DNA of 64,000 nt from Fimbriimonadales bacterium (GTDB lineage Bacteria; Armatimonadota; Fimbriimonadia; Fimbriimonadales; GBS-DC): assembly GCA_025061985.1 (NCBI GenBank), contig JANXAW010000026.1, positions 1 to 64,000 on the forward strand, in the 5' to 3' direction. The notes beneath the pieces were generated by a model. It had not been told where the DNA came from. It worked only from the letters and a program-made list of their open reading frames with translations, and searched no databases. Both the position numbers and the translations under genes were made by a program. Below are positions 45,776-55,134 of this stretch, piece by piece. The first letter of the stretch is position 1. The number at the start of each line of letters is the position of its first letter.

Positions 45776-46672
45776 CTAATGCGTGCGCTCCACGGCATAG
45801 GCTGCCAGCCAGCGCAGCGGTTCGGCACGCTGATCGAAGTCGCAAAGCGCACTTAGCGCCTCTTGATACGCTTGGCGGGCATGCGCGCGAGCCGTTTCTA
45901 TCCCGAAGAGGGCAGTGTAGGTTGCCTTGCGACGGGCGCGATCGGAGCCAACAGGCTTACCTAACTGCTCAGGCGTAGCAGTCTCGTTGAGAATATCGTC
46001 GGTAATCTGAAACGCCAGCCCGAGCGCACGGCTGTAGGCATCTAATGCACTCAGTTGGTGGGGCGTCGCCCCTGCCAAGAGTGCCCCTGAAAGCACGCTG
46101 GCGCGAATTAGCGCACCCGTCTTGCGCGTGTGTATCGCGCGTAACTGCTCAGCGGAAACCGTTTCCCCTTCGCTTAGGATGTCCTCCGCCTGACCACCAC
46201 ACATCCCCTGCAACCCTGTGGCATCCGCTATTAGGTGTAGCACGGCGACAACATGCTCGGCGGGGCTGAAATCCGCTTGGCGGGCAATCAGTTCAAACGC
46301 TTTTGCAAACAGCGCATCGCCTGCCAAAATCGCCATCGCCTCGCCGTACTTAACCCACACCGTAGGCTGTCCACGACGCAGGCGGTCATTGTCCATCGCA
46401 GGCAAATCGTCGTGCACCAAGCTAAAAGCGTGAATAAGCTCCAGCGCACAAGCAGTCGGCAACACCCGCTCAGCATTGCCCCCCAAGGCCTCCGCAGCCG
46501 CGATACACAGGATTGGGCGCAGACGTTTGCCCGCCCCTAACGCAGCGTAGCGCATCGCCTCAGGCAACTGACGTGGCAAGGGCTGGTCATACGCAAGATA
46601 CGCCTCTAACGCGCGGTTCACCAGTACCACACGAGGCGCCAGATACTCCTGCAAGCGCGCCTGCCACTCCAT
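45776..46672 (-). CDS. ispA: Polyprenyl (farnesyl/geranylgeranyl) diphosphate synthase
   Basis: A short-chain trans-prenyltransferase making C15-C20 isoprenoid diphosphates. The 298-residue all-helical protein has ALGAGKRLRPIL, the first Asp-rich motif LVHDDLPAMDNDRLRRG and the second FQITDDILN. The second motif deviates from the classical DDxxD (Asn replaces the last Asp, and Asp follows elsewhere), as in many bacterial homologues. Two in-frame ATGs exist, 46678 and 46672; the -10 box TATTCT leaves 1 base before the first but 7 before the second, so I chose 46672. Chain length is not determined. Confidence 0.88.
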   Translation of the reverse strand: MEWQARLQEYLAPRVVLVNRALEAYLAYDQPLPRQLPEAMRYAALGAGKRLRPILCIAAAEALGGNAERVLPTACALELIHAFSLVHDDLPAMDNDRLRRGQPTVWVKYGEAMAILAGDALFAKAFELIARQADFSPAEHVVAVLHLIADATGLQGMCGGQAEDILSEGETVSAEQLRAIHTRKTGALIRASVLSGALLAGATPHQLSALDAYSRALGLAFQITDDILNETATPEQLGKPVGSDRARRKATYTALFGIETARAHARQAYQEALSALCDFDQRAEPLRWLAAYAVERTH

Positions 46673-46679
46673 CGGCATA

Positions 46680-46685
46680 AGAATA
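46680..46685 (-). promoter_or_regulatory. -10 box of ispA, leaderless
   Basis: GGTATTCT on the minus strand, 7 bases before ATG 46672. Confidence 0.45.
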
Positions 46686-46720
46686 CCTATGCTTTGCAGG
46701 AATCACAGCAAGGCAAGAGA

Positions 46721-46726
46721 TACTAT
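46721..46726 (+). promoter_or_regulatory. Possible -10 box of the acyl-CoA ligase gene
   Basis: TACTAT without the GG extension, followed by TTAGAGGAGG as ribosome site. The weakest of the promoter calls. Confidence 0.3.
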
Positions 46727-46749
46727 TAGGTTAGAGGAGGATGACGACG

Positions 46750-48333
46750 ATGGTTTTCAAGAGCCCATACGCAGATGTGACCATTCCCGACATCGGCGTC
46801 GTTCAAATGGTCTACCAGCACGCTTTGGAGTACGGCGACAAGCCCGCAATGATTGATGGTCCCACAGGGCGCACCCTTACCTACCGCCAGTTGTATGGGG
46901 GCGTGCGGCGCGTAGCGGGCAACCTCGCCAAGCGTGGGCTGCAAAAAGGCGATGTGGTCGGCATCTACAGCCCCAACCTGCCTGAGTACGCTTTGGCATT
47001 CCACGGAGTCGTGTTGGCAGGCGGAGTCGTCACCACAGCAAACCCCCTCTACACTGCCGATGAGTTAGCTTACCAGCTACGCGACTCTAACGCCAAGTTC
47101 CTAATCACGGTTCCCCCCTTGCTAGACAAGGCACGCGAGGCAGCGGCGAAATCGAATGTGCAAGAGGTATTCGTGATTGGCGAAGCGGAGGGTGCTACGC
47201 CGTTTACTGAGTTGCTTGCCGAAGCAGAGCCGCCCGAAGTGCCACTCAACCCCGCCGAAGACCTCGTGGTACTGCCCTACTCCAGTGGCACAACGGGCTT
47301 GCCCAAAGGCGTGATGCTCACCCACCGCAACCTCGTGGCAAATATGGCGCAAATACTCGGCTCAGGCGTAAACCTCCAACCTGACGATCGCGCAATCGGC
47401 GTGCTGCCGTTTTACCACATCTACGGCATGCTGGTCATCCTCAACCTCTGCCTCTACAAAGGCATGACCATCGTCACGATGCCGCGCTTTGACTTGGAGC
47501 AGTTCCTCAAGATTATGCAAGACTACAAGATTACGCGCGCAAACCTTGTACCCCCGATTATCTTGGCACTGGCAAAGCACCCAATCGTAGACAACTACGA
47601 CCTCTCACACCTGCAGATTATCACATCGGGTGCAGCGCCGCTTAGTGCTGATTTAGCAGAAGCGTGCGCAAAACGCTTGAATTGCATCGTGCTTCAGGGC
47701 TACGGGCTGACCGAGACGAGCCCTGTCACCCACCTCAATCCAGAAGACCCCGCCCGTATCAAGCTCGGCTCGGTGGGCGTGCCGATCGCTAACACCGAGT
47801 GTATGGTGGTGAGCTTGGAGACGGGCAACCCGCTGGGCGTGCGTCAAGAGGGCGAAATCTGGATTCGCGGCCCACAAGTGATGAAGGGCTACCTCAACAA
47901 CCCTGATGCCACTGCGCAGACGATTACGCCCGAAGGCTGGCTGCGCACGGGTGATGTGGGCTACGTGGATGAGGATGGCTACTTCTACATCGTTGACCGC
48001 GTCAAGGAGATGATCAAGTATAAGGGGTTGCAAATCGCGCCCGCGGAGCTGGAGGCAGTGCTGCTTACGCACCCTGCCGTAGCAGATGCTGCCGTTATTC
48101 CCAGCCCCGATGAGGAAGCAGGCGAAGTGCCCAAAGCCTTCGTGGTGCTCAAGGGGCAAGCTACCGCTGAAGAACTAATGGAGTATGTCGCCGCGCGCGT
48201 TGCCCCCTTCAAGAAAATTCGGCGCGTGGAGTTTGTAGAGCAGATCCCCAAGTCGCCGTCGGGCAAAATCCTGCGCCGTGTGCTGGTGCAGCAAGAGCGC
48301 GAGCGCGCCGCTTCCCAAGGCGGAACTGGATAG
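46750..48333 (+). CDS. Long-chain-fatty-acid/4-coumarate-type CoA ligase
   Basis: A 527-residue adenylate-forming enzyme that activates a carboxylic acid as acyl-AMP and passes it to CoA. Core motifs: PYSSGTTGLPKGVMLTHRNL (P-loop), GYGLTETSPVTHL, GWLRTGDVGYVDEDGYFYIV, RVKEMIKYKGLQIAPAELE and the C-terminal catalytic Lys in PKSPSGKILRR. By sequence it looks closest to the 4CL/acyl-CoA synthetase group; the acid is unknown. ATG 46741 touches the AGGAGG site, so the ATG at 46750 (9-base spacing) is the likely start. It is divergent from ispA. Confidence 0.88.
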   Translation: MVFKSPYADVTIPDIGVVQMVYQHALEYGDKPAMIDGPTGRTLTYRQLYGGVRRVAGNLAKRGLQKGDVVGIYSPNLPEYALAFHGVVLAGGVVTTANPLYTADELAYQLRDSNAKFLITVPPLLDKAREAAAKSNVQEVFVIGEAEGATPFTELLAEAEPPEVPLNPAEDLVVLPYSSGTTGLPKGVMLTHRNLVANMAQILGSGVNLQPDDRAIGVLPFYHIYGMLVILNLCLYKGMTIVTMPRFDLEQFLKIMQDYKITRANLVPPIILALAKHPIVDNYDLSHLQIITSGAAPLSADLAEACAKRLNCIVLQGYGLTETSPVTHLNPEDPARIKLGSVGVPIANTECMVVSLETGNPLGVRQEGEIWIRGPQVMKGYLNNPDATAQTITPEGWLRTGDVGYVDEDGYFYIVDRVKEMIKYKGLQIAPAELEAVLLTHPAVADAAVIPSPDEEAGEVPKAFVVLKGQATAEELMEYVAARVAPFKKIRRVEFVEQIPKSPSGKILRRVLVQQERERAASQGGTG

Positions 48334-48343
48334 CCTGCAAACG

Positions 48344-48387
48344 GAGTGGACGCCCTCGCATCGCTGTCGGCGGGGGCGTCCGCACTC
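48344..48387 (+). terminator. Hairpin after the CoA ligase gene
   Basis: A 12-bp stem with a 2-base bulge formed by GAGTGGACGCCC and GGGCGTCC..ACTC, lying 11 bases after the stop. No T-run follows, so termination is inferred from position. Confidence 0.45.
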
Positions 48388-48475
48388 TGGTAGGATGACA
48401 CCTTTGCTGGTGCGAGACGACGGTGCGGGACGCCTTCGTATCCTGTGCAACAACTAGTCGGAGAGCGCTCCACCC

Positions 48476-49357
48476 ATGGCGTCCCCTACTCTCAGCATCT
48501 GCATCGTGAACTGGAACACGCGCGAGTTGCTTCGCGCGTGCCTGCGCTCCCTTTACCGCTACCCGCCGTCAGAGCCGTTTGAGGTAATCGTGGTGGATAA
48601 TGCCTCGCCCGACGGCAGTGCTGAAATGGTGCGCGCCGAGTTTCCCCAAGTGTTGCTGATCGCTAACTCCGAAAACTTTGGCTACGCGAAGGGCAACAAC
48701 CAGGCGATGGAGCGCGCGCAGGGCGAGTTCGTGCTGCTGCTCAACCCCGACACAGAAGTGTTTGAGGACACCTTGCAGAACGCAATTGCGTTCATGCGTG
48801 CCCATCCTGAGGCAGGAGCAATCGGCGCCAAGCAACTGTTCCCCGACGGGCGTGTGCAAGCCTCCGTGCGCGGCTTCCCAACCCCTGCTAACTTGCTGTT
48901 TGAGGTATCGGGGTTGGCTTGGGTCTTTCCACGCTCGCGCCTACTTGGCGGCTACCGCATGCGCTGGTTCACCTACGATACCCTCGCCGAAGTCGATCAG
49001 CCGATGGCAACCTTCCTAATGACCCGCCGCACCGTTATCCAGCAGGTAGGGCTAATGGATGAGGCATTCCCGCTCTTTTTCAACGATGTGGACTGGTGCT
49101 ACCGCATCAAGCAGGCAGGTTGGCGCATCTACTTCGTGCCCGAAGTGCGCATTTTGCACCACGGGGGCGCCAGCACAAAGCAAGTGCGCTTAGAAGCAAT
49201 CCGCGAGTCGCATCGCGCCCTAGAACGGTTTTATCAGAAGCACTACAAAGAACGGCTCAATCCGCTCCTCTACGCGCTTTGCATCGGCGCGATTCGGTTT
49301 GGGGGGCTTGTGCGCGTGTGGTACGCACGCTGGCAACAAACTCGCCCGCGCTCCTAA
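48476..49357 (+). CDS. Glycosyltransferase family 2 (rhamnosyltransferase-like)
   Basis: A 293-residue GT-A fold enzyme that transfers a sugar from a nucleotide donor, probably in cell-surface polysaccharide synthesis. Motifs: LSICIVNWNTRELLRACL, EVIVVDNASPDGSAEM, NFGYAKGNNQAMERA, the DxD-like LLLNPDTEVF, and MDEAFPLFFNDVDWCYRIK, typical of the WbbL-like subgroup. No transmembrane domain is evident apart from a weakly hydrophobic C-terminal stretch. No other surface-polysaccharide genes flank it. Confidence 0.88.
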   Translation: MASPTLSICIVNWNTRELLRACLRSLYRYPPSEPFEVIVVDNASPDGSAEMVRAEFPQVLLIANSENFGYAKGNNQAMERAQGEFVLLLNPDTEVFEDTLQNAIAFMRAHPEAGAIGAKQLFPDGRVQASVRGFPTPANLLFEVSGLAWVFPRSRLLGGYRMRWFTYDTLAEVDQPMATFLMTRRTVIQQVGLMDEAFPLFFNDVDWCYRIKQAGWRIYFVPEVRILHHGGASTKQVRLEAIRESHRALERFYQKHYKERLNPLLYALCIGAIRFGGLVRVWYARWQQTRPRS

Positions 49358-49473
49358 CCAAACCGCTTCGCCAATCGGCGCGCCAGCAGAAATGGCTGCT
49401 GCACCTCGCTGAACACTTGGGCGGTACCTCAAGCAGCAGGAACCCTTCCCCTCGCGTCTAACACACACTACCA

Positions 49474-52188
49474 ATGGCACGGATAGCACTATTGGTTGCA
49501 GGGATGGCGATCGTGGCACAGCTGGCGTTTAGTCAACACCCGCGTCCTGACTTTGAGCGCACCCTTTGGCAGTCGCTGAACGGCACTTGGGAGTTCCAGT
49601 TTGACCCTCAGAACATAGGCATTCAGCAGAACTGGCAGAGTTTGCCCAAGCCCTACGAGCGTACAATCCGCGTGCCCTTCGCGTGGGAAAGCAAGCTTAG
49701 CGGAATCGGCGATACGATGTTTAAGGGCGTTGCGTGGTATCGCCGTGAGTTCAGCCTACCCGAAAAGTGGCGCGGCAAACGGATTTGGCTCTGCTTCGGC
49801 GCCGTGGACCACCACGCCACTGTGTGGATCAATGGCGAGCGCGTGGGTGAGCACGAAGGCGGCTACTCCGAGTTCCGTTTTGACATTACCCCTTATGTGC
49901 GCTTTGACCGACCGAACACGGTAGTGGTGCGCGTGGAAGACCATACTGACCGCTCCACCCCCTTAGGCAAGCAAACGCCTGAGTGGTACACCAGCGTAAG
50001 CGGCATCTGGCAAAGCGTGTGGCTGGAAGCTACAGGCGCCGCAGCAATCCAGCGCTTCCGAATCATCCCTCTTGCGAATGAAGCGGGCGTGCCCACAGGT
50101 GTGATAGAGTTCATCGTGGAAATAGACCGTGCCCAACAGCACGAGCCGCTCCAGTTGGAGCTGCGCTCACGCAACCGTCTCTTCCCAACGCGGCGCTTCG
50201 GCATCTTAGAAGGCGAAACCTCCAAAACTTTCCGCTTGGTGCTGGAAAACCCGCGCCTCTGGACGCCCGAGAATCCGCACCTATACCCCTTCGAGCTGCG
50301 TCTGCTCTCAAAGGACGGTAAGCGCTTGCAGGATGCCGTGCGGGGCTATTTCGGCGTGCGCACAGTACGCTGGGGCACCTACAAAGGCTCTGAGTTCAGC
50401 TACGTGCTGCTCAACGGCAAACCGATTTACTTGCGTGGCGTATTAGACCAATCCTATAACCCTGACGGGCTGTACACTGCCCCTGATGATGCGTTCCTCA
50501 AGCGCGATATTCTGCTTGCAAAGCAAGCGGGCTTCAACATGCTGCGCATCCACATCAAAGCCGACGAGCCACGCAAACTCTACTGGGCAGATAAACTGGG
50601 CATTTTGGTGCAAGCAGACATCCCCTGTTTCTATGTGCCTTCCGAGCGCGCCCGAACCCTGTTTGAAAAAACCCTGCGCGACCAAATTTTGCGCGATTTC
50701 AACCATCCTTGCATTATCGCGTGGACTATCTTCAACGAAGAGTGGGGCATCGGCGCGCTTAGCCCTGAAAACCGCGCCCATCGCGTGGAATGGGTGCTGC
50801 AGATGGTACGCCTTGCGCGTAGCTTAGACCCAACCCGCCTCGTTCACGACAACTCAGGTTGGGCACACCTGGAGACAGACCTCAACTCGTTCCACTGGTA
50901 CGGGCGGAATGTTGACCTGTTTCGCCAGCAGTACCAGACAGTGAACCGCCAAGAAGTAGGCAAAGACAAGACTTGGAACTATATCGACGGGCGGCGCAGC
51001 CGTGGAGAGCCATTCGTCAATAACGAGTTTGGCTACGTCGCCGCTTTCGACGGCGATGGTGACTGGTCGTGGGGCGGGCTGGCATTGCTCAACACCCTGC
51101 GCAGCTTAGATAAGCTGGTGGGTTACACCTACACAGAACTCACCGATATCGAGTGGGAACACAATGGCGTTTACAACTATGACCGCAGCCCCAAAGAGTA
51201 CGGCTTCGATTTTTGGGCGCCGGGGATGAGTTTACGCGACCTGTTCGCAGAAGACTTTCTGGTGTTGGACGTGCCCGCTATCAAGCGCGCCACGCGGGGC
51301 GAAGTAGCGCAAGTACCAATCTTGTTTAGCCACTACTCAGGGCGCTTCGCAGAGAGACCTTTTACGCTCTTCTATCGGCTGGACTACATTGACGCGTTGG
51401 GCAACCGCCACCGAGGGCGAGTTCATCGACAGGTTTTCGCGCGTACACCTGCTTATCAACTGGTGCCCCTAACGATTGCAGTAGTGCGACTACCCAACGA
51501 GCCGTGTTTAGCGACGCTGGTGGTGTGGGCAGAGGATTGGGAGCGGCGGCGCGTGCACATCAACTACACGCAGTGGCTGGTGGACATTGAATCGTTGCCG
51601 AAGGTGGAAATCAAGCGAGGGCAGGTCATCTTACGCTTTGCGCCTACCGAATACACTGTTAGTGAGTTTAGCGTGCAAAGCAAGCCAGACCGCCCCTTGC
51701 AAGGCAAGCATTGGGCACGCGGGCACGGCTGTGTGGAATATGCTCTCACGATCCCCCAAGGCATATCCATTGCGGACATTCGGCGCATTCGCTTGCGGAT
51801 GGAGGTCGGGGCACGCGCAGGACGCGAGAAAGTAGACTGGGCACAACGCATTCATCCTGAAGACTACCCGCAAACCGACGGCAAGAAGTATCCTTCGCGC
51901 GTGCTGGTAGAAATCGCAGGTGAGCGCGCTGCCACGTGGGAGCTGCCCGACGACCCCGCCGACGCACGTGGTGTGCTATCGCATTGGGCAGGGATTGAAC
52001 GCGGCTCCTACGGCTACTTGCGCGAGGCAGTGCTAAAGATGAATCCCGTTATCCGCGCCCGCATTCAGCAAGAGCGTAAACTAACTATCCGACTCATTGT
52101 GCCTCCCGACCTGCCAGGTGGTATCGCCATCTACGGCGCCACAATGGGCTGCTACCCTTTGGAGCCGACGGTGATCCTTGAACTCTAG
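49474..52188 (+). CDS. Secreted glycoside hydrolase family 2 protein
   Basis: A 904-residue exported enzyme of the beta-galactosidase/beta-glucuronidase/beta-mannosidase superfamily. Signal peptide ALLVAGMAIVAQLAFS; sugar-binding sandwich domain with RTLWQSLNGTWEFQFDP and GVAWYRREF; an immunoglobulin-like domain; and a TIM barrel with ILLAKQAGFNMLRIHIK, the acid/base Glu in IIAWTIFNEEWG and probable nucleophile Glu in FVNNEFGYVAAFD. About 300 residues of extra beta domain follow. The substrate is not defined. Together with the GH13 enzyme it suggests plant or microbial polysaccharide use. Confidence 0.87.
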   Translation: MARIALLVAGMAIVAQLAFSQHPRPDFERTLWQSLNGTWEFQFDPQNIGIQQNWQSLPKPYERTIRVPFAWESKLSGIGDTMFKGVAWYRREFSLPEKWRGKRIWLCFGAVDHHATVWINGERVGEHEGGYSEFRFDITPYVRFDRPNTVVVRVEDHTDRSTPLGKQTPEWYTSVSGIWQSVWLEATGAAAIQRFRIIPLANEAGVPTGVIEFIVEIDRAQQHEPLQLELRSRNRLFPTRRFGILEGETSKTFRLVLENPRLWTPENPHLYPFELRLLSKDGKRLQDAVRGYFGVRTVRWGTYKGSEFSYVLLNGKPIYLRGVLDQSYNPDGLYTAPDDAFLKRDILLAKQAGFNMLRIHIKADEPRKLYWADKLGILVQADIPCFYVPSERARTLFEKTLRDQILRDFNHPCIIAWTIFNEEWGIGALSPENRAHRVEWVLQMVRLARSLDPTRLVHDNSGWAHLETDLNSFHWYGRNVDLFRQQYQTVNRQEVGKDKTWNYIDGRRSRGEPFVNNEFGYVAAFDGDGDWSWGGLALLNTLRSLDKLVGYTYTELTDIEWEHNGVYNYDRSPKEYGFDFWAPGMSLRDLFAEDFLVLDVPAIKRATRGEVAQVPILFSHYSGRFAERPFTLFYRLDYIDALGNRHRGRVHRQVFARTPAYQLVPLTIAVVRLPNEPCLATLVVWAEDWERRRVHINYTQWLVDIESLPKVEIKRGQVILRFAPTEYTVSEFSVQSKPDRPLQGKHWARGHGCVEYALTIPQGISIADIRRIRLRMEVGARAGREKVDWAQRIHPEDYPQTDGKKYPSRVLVEIAGERAATWELPDDPADARGVLSHWAGIERGSYGYLREAVLKMNPVIRARIQQERKLTIRLIVPPDLPGGIAIYGATMGCYPLEPTVILEL

Positions 52189-52279
52189 AGGAGACGCTCC
52201 CCTGAACCCTCCTGCAAGCTCTTTTGCTATGTAAGGAAGGACCTTAGGAGGGAGTTCAAGGCTTTGCCCCTTGCAGGTT

Positions 52280-52337
52280 CCCCCCACGAGGGGGGCCCGA
52301 AAAAAAAAACTCGGTTCCCCCTTCCCAGGGGTGAACC
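52280..52337. terminator. Terminators between GH2 gene and tsf
   Basis: For the minus strand, the stem GGTTC-A-CCCC / GGGG-GAACC (52313-52337) is followed by GAG and ten T (52309-52300), a strong intrinsic terminator for rpsB-tsf. For the plus strand, CCCCCC-ACGA-GGGGGG (52280-52295) is a separate stem with no T-run. Confidence 0.8.
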
Positions 52338-52365
52338 TTATGGAAGGGGGTTGCTACAACGCAGT

Positions 52366-53235
52366 TTAGGAGGATGGCCCGATTTCTAAGCGCACGAAGC
52401 GCACCACCTTCAGGTCGCCTGCCGTTTTGAGCAACTCGCCGATGGTCTTAGATTCGTCCTTGTAAAACGGCTGCTCCAGCAGGGCGACGCGCTGGATGAA
52501 GTTTTTGTTCACGCGCCCTCGCGCGATGTTTTCAGCGATGTTTGCGGGTTTGCCTTCGTTGAGGGCGCGCTGCTTCTCGATTTCCAGCTCTTGCTGCAGC
52601 ACCTCAGCGGGGATCTCGTCTTTGCTAAGGTACTTGGGCGCGCCCCATGCGACTTGAATAGCGATTTCGTGGGCAAGGTGGCGCATTGTATCGGGATCGG
52701 CATTACCCGTCAGCACGACCATCGTGCCCACGAGCTTGTTGTGGTGGATGTAGACGTCTACGATACCGTTTTCACCTTCAGGCACGCGCGCCACTGCGTA
52801 GTTTTGGAAGGCGATGCGCTCGCCTGTCTTACCCATCACCAACTCGATCAGTTTTTCAACGGTGGTATTCGGATCTCCGAATGAGGGGCGCTGGAGCAAG
52901 GTGTCCATCTTGCCTTCCTCGCCGAGTGCGAGGGCGTGGCGCACCAGCTCGTCCGCGAGTTTCTGGAACTCCTCGTTTCGCGCCACGAAGTCGGTTTCGC
53001 AGCGCAGGTCAATCAGGGCGCCAGCGCGTCCATCCTCGCTGATGATACCTGCGATCACGCCCTGATTTACCTCTTTGGTGGCGCGCTTGGTGGCGATGAT
53101 GGCGCCTTTCTGGCGCAAGATGAGGCGGGCTTTCTCCAAATCCCCGCCCGCTTGCTCCAGCGCCTGCTTGCAGTCCATAAACCCTGCACCAGTTTCATCG
53201 CGTAACTCCTTGATCAGTTGAGGGCTGATGTTCAT
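52366..53235 (-). CDS. tsf: Translation elongation factor Ts
   Basis: EF-Ts exchanges GDP for GTP on EF-Tu. The 289-residue product has the N-terminal UBA-like domain [20 protein letters not shown], then [19 protein letters not shown], and the core with [18 protein letters not shown]. The C-terminal domain is of the long type. ATG 53235 overlaps the rpsB stop (ATGA) behind GGAGGAGG; longer in-frame starts were rejected. Ordinary rpsB-tsf coupling, but pyrH, which usually follows, is not here. Confidence 0.96.
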   Translation of the reverse strand: MNISPQLIKELRDETGAGFMDCKQALEQAGGDLEKARLILRQKGAIIATKRATKEVNQGVIAGIISEDGRAGALIDLRCETDFVARNEEFQKLADELVRHALALGEEGKMDTLLQRPSFGDPNTTVEKLIELVMGKTGERIAFQNYAVARVPEGENGIVDVYIHHNKLVGTMVVLTGNADPDTMRHLAHEIAIQVAWGAPKYLSKDEIPAEVLQQELEIEKQRALNEGKPANIAENIARGRVNKNFIQRVALLEQPFYKDESKTIGELLKTAGDLKVVRFVRLEIGPSS

Positions 53236-54125
53236 CGGTACTCCTCCTCCAGATCCTCCAAGCGATGGCGTTTCATTAACTCCCACTCTCTACCCATTGC
53301 CTCCTCTTCAGAGAGGCGGGATTCACCCACAGCGATTTCCTCGCCGAACATCTTGCCGTATTCGGCAACCTGTTCGGGCGAAAGCGGCGCTTCTTCCTCA
53401 ACCACAGGCATTTCCTCAGGAATGACCTCGGCACCTTGCCATTCAAGCTGCTTCTCCTCGATAATCGCATCGGCAATCCGCCCCGCAATGAGCCGAATGG
53501 AGCGGATGGCATCATCGTTGCCAGGGATAGGATAATCCACCTCCTCAGGGTCGCAGTTTGTGTCTACGATAGCGATGGTGGTGATTCCTAGGCGTTGGGC
53601 TTCCGCGACTGCTGTGTGCTCCTCTTTGATATCTACAATGAACAGTGCAGCAGGCAAGCCGGGCATCTCTTTGATGCCGCCGAGGTTGCGCTCAAGCTTT
53701 TCGTATTCTTTGCGCAAGCGTGCCGCCTCTTTTTTGGGGATGCGATCCAGCTCACCTTCCTGGATCATCCGCTCCAGTTCCTTGAGGCGCTTGATGCGCA
53801 TTTGGATGGTGCGGAAGTTGGTCAGCGTGCCTCCCAGCCAGCGGTGCGTAATATAGTACTGGCGGCAGCGCAGAGCAGCCTCCTTAATGGCATCGCGCGC
53901 TTGTTTCTTCGTGCCCACAAACAAGATGTGCCCACCGTTGTTGACAATCTCTTTGACGGCTTTCTGTGCTTTGTCAAACATCTCGATAGTCTTGTGAAGG
54001 TCGATGATGTGGATGCCGTTGCGTGCGCCGTAGATGTAGCGCCGCATGTTTGGGTGCCACTTGCGGGTGGGATGCCCAAAATGCACCCCCGCCTCCAGTA
54101 ACTCGCGTATCGTTAGCTCTGCCAT
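53232..54125 (-). CDS. rpsB: 30S ribosomal protein S2
   Basis: Ribosomal small-subunit protein. The 297-residue product has [52 protein letters not shown] and [20 protein letters not shown]. It is about 50 residues longer than E. coli S2 because of an acidic C-terminal tail ([20 protein letters not shown]) seen in some phyla. GGAGGTGA precedes the ATG and a structured leader lies upstream. Confidence 0.97.
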   Translation of the reverse strand: MAELTIRELLEAGVHFGHPTRKWHPNMRRYIYGARNGIHIIDLHKTIEMFDKAQKAVKEIVNNGGHILFVGTKKQARDAIKEAALRCRQYYITHRWLGGTLTNFRTIQMRIKRLKELERMIQEGELDRIPKKEAARLRKEYEKLERNLGGIKEMPGLPAALFIVDIKEEHTAVAEAQRLGITTIAIVDTNCDPEEVDYPIPGNDDAIRSIRLIAGRIADAIIEEKQLEWQGAEVIPEEMPVVEEEAPLSPEQVAEYGKMFGEEIAVGESRLSEEEAMGREWELMKRHRLEDLEEEYR

Positions 54126-54161
54126 CGGTTCACCTCCGGGTTAGTTGCCACCCGCGCCGTC

Positions 54162-54219
54162 TACCGCGCTTACGATCTGAGCGAGCGCACTCAGACACCC
54201 CAGCGCGTCGGGCGCGGTA
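54162..54219 (-). ncRNA. Nested hairpin in the rpsB leader
   Basis: On the transcript the outer stem TACCGCGC (54219-54212) pairs with GCGCGGTA (54169-54162), enclosing an inner stem TCTGAG/CTCAGA (54195-54190 and 54181-54176). Several bacterial phyla have rpsB leaders that bind S2 for autoregulation; this position and nested architecture fit that role, but I cannot match a specific Rfam model. Confidence 0.5.
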
Positions 54220-54233
54220 CGAGATGCCAGCAA

Positions 54234-54239
54234 AGTATA
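54234..54239 (-). promoter_or_regulatory. -10 box of rpsB-tsf
   Basis: GGTATACT on the minus strand, giving a leader of about 100 nt. No clear -35. Confidence 0.55.
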
Positions 54240-54287
54240 CCCAACCTGCGCACGAGGGGCGAGCCCAAGTCGCGGAGGCAACCACCG

Positions 54288-55124
54288 TTAGGCAAGCTGA
54301 TGCCACCACCACAGCCATGGTGCGCTGAACAGAAAGCTGTCGAACCGATCCAGCACTCCTCCGTGCCCCGGCAAAATCCTACCAAAGTCCTTCACGCCCA
54401 CTGCGCGTTTGAGTGCGGACTCAAACAGGTCGCCCAGTTGCCCCAACACGCCTACCCCCAGCCCTGCCACAGTAGCCCAGGTAGGGGTGTAGCCGAGCAT
54501 TGTCCCGCCGACACTGCCTATCAGCACACAGAGTATAAGGTTGGCGACAAAACCTTCAATTGTCTTTGCTGGGCTAATCAAAGTAGCGATTTTTCGCCTT
54601 CCTATGAACTTGCCGACGAAGTAGGCAGCTGTATCGCCCATCCAGAGCATCGCAAACAGCCAGAGCACCACAAGTGCGCCCCGCTCAACCTGCCACGCCC
54701 CCAGCGTCGTGAGCGCGTAGTCCTCCCGCAGTCGCACCCCGAAGCTAAACAGCCAGCCAATATAGAGCATACCAAATGTGCCGTACCCTATGTTGTGGGC
54801 TACAGAGGTAATCCGCCCCAACCAAGCGCGTCCCAACTCATACAAGAGCGCCCCCAAGAAGACTGGCAGTAAGACGCGCGCAAGCGCAACGTCTGGCAAC
54901 CACCAAGTCATAAATGGCAGGCAGGCTCCTGCAAGTAGCAATACTGGGTTAGGTTGTACAGGGGGCTGCAGCGACGCAGCTCGATAGGTCCACGCAAACT
55001 CAACGGAGCCAACCAGCGCCAATAGGCTCAAAGACAGCCCAAAAAGACCGCCGCCGGGGGCGAAAATTGCTACCAGCATCAAAGGGATGCCGATAAGCGC
55101 GGTAAGCACGCGAAGGCGCAACAT
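54288..55124 (-). CDS. cdsA: Phosphatidate cytidylyltransferase
   Basis: Makes CDP-diacylglycerol from phosphatidic acid and CTP, the branch point of phospholipid synthesis. The 278-residue inner-membrane protein has about eight helices and the family signature near the C-terminus, ILPGHGGVLDRFDSFLFSAP, with WMGDTAAYFVGKFIGRRKIA and SPAKTIEGF before it. Start ATG 55124 was chosen because the frame upstream overlaps the nfeD gene. It normally lies with uppS and dxr; here it is between nfeD-like and rpsB. Confidence 0.93.
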   Translation of the reverse strand: MLRLRVLTALIGIPLMLVAIFAPGGGLFGLSLSLLALVGSVEFAWTYRAASLQPPVQPNPVLLLAGACLPFMTWWLPDVALARVLLPVFLGALLYELGRAWLGRITSVAHNIGYGTFGMLYIGWLFSFGVRLREDYALTTLGAWQVERGALVVLWLFAMLWMGDTAAYFVGKFIGRRKIATLISPAKTIEGFVANLILCVLIGSVGGTMLGYTPTWATVAGLGVGVLGQLGDLFESALKRAVGVKDFGRILPGHGGVLDRFDSFLFSAPWLWWWHQLA

Positions 55125-55134
55125 CAGGTCTCTT

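Noticed and set aside
49096-49461. A 121-codon frame overlapping the end of the glycosyltransferase gene
   Set aside because: It mostly reads the glycosyltransferase in another frame and has no ribosome site.
53595-54101. A 168-codon frame antisense to rpsB
   Set aside because: Shadow of the rpsB reading frame; no independent promoter or homology features.
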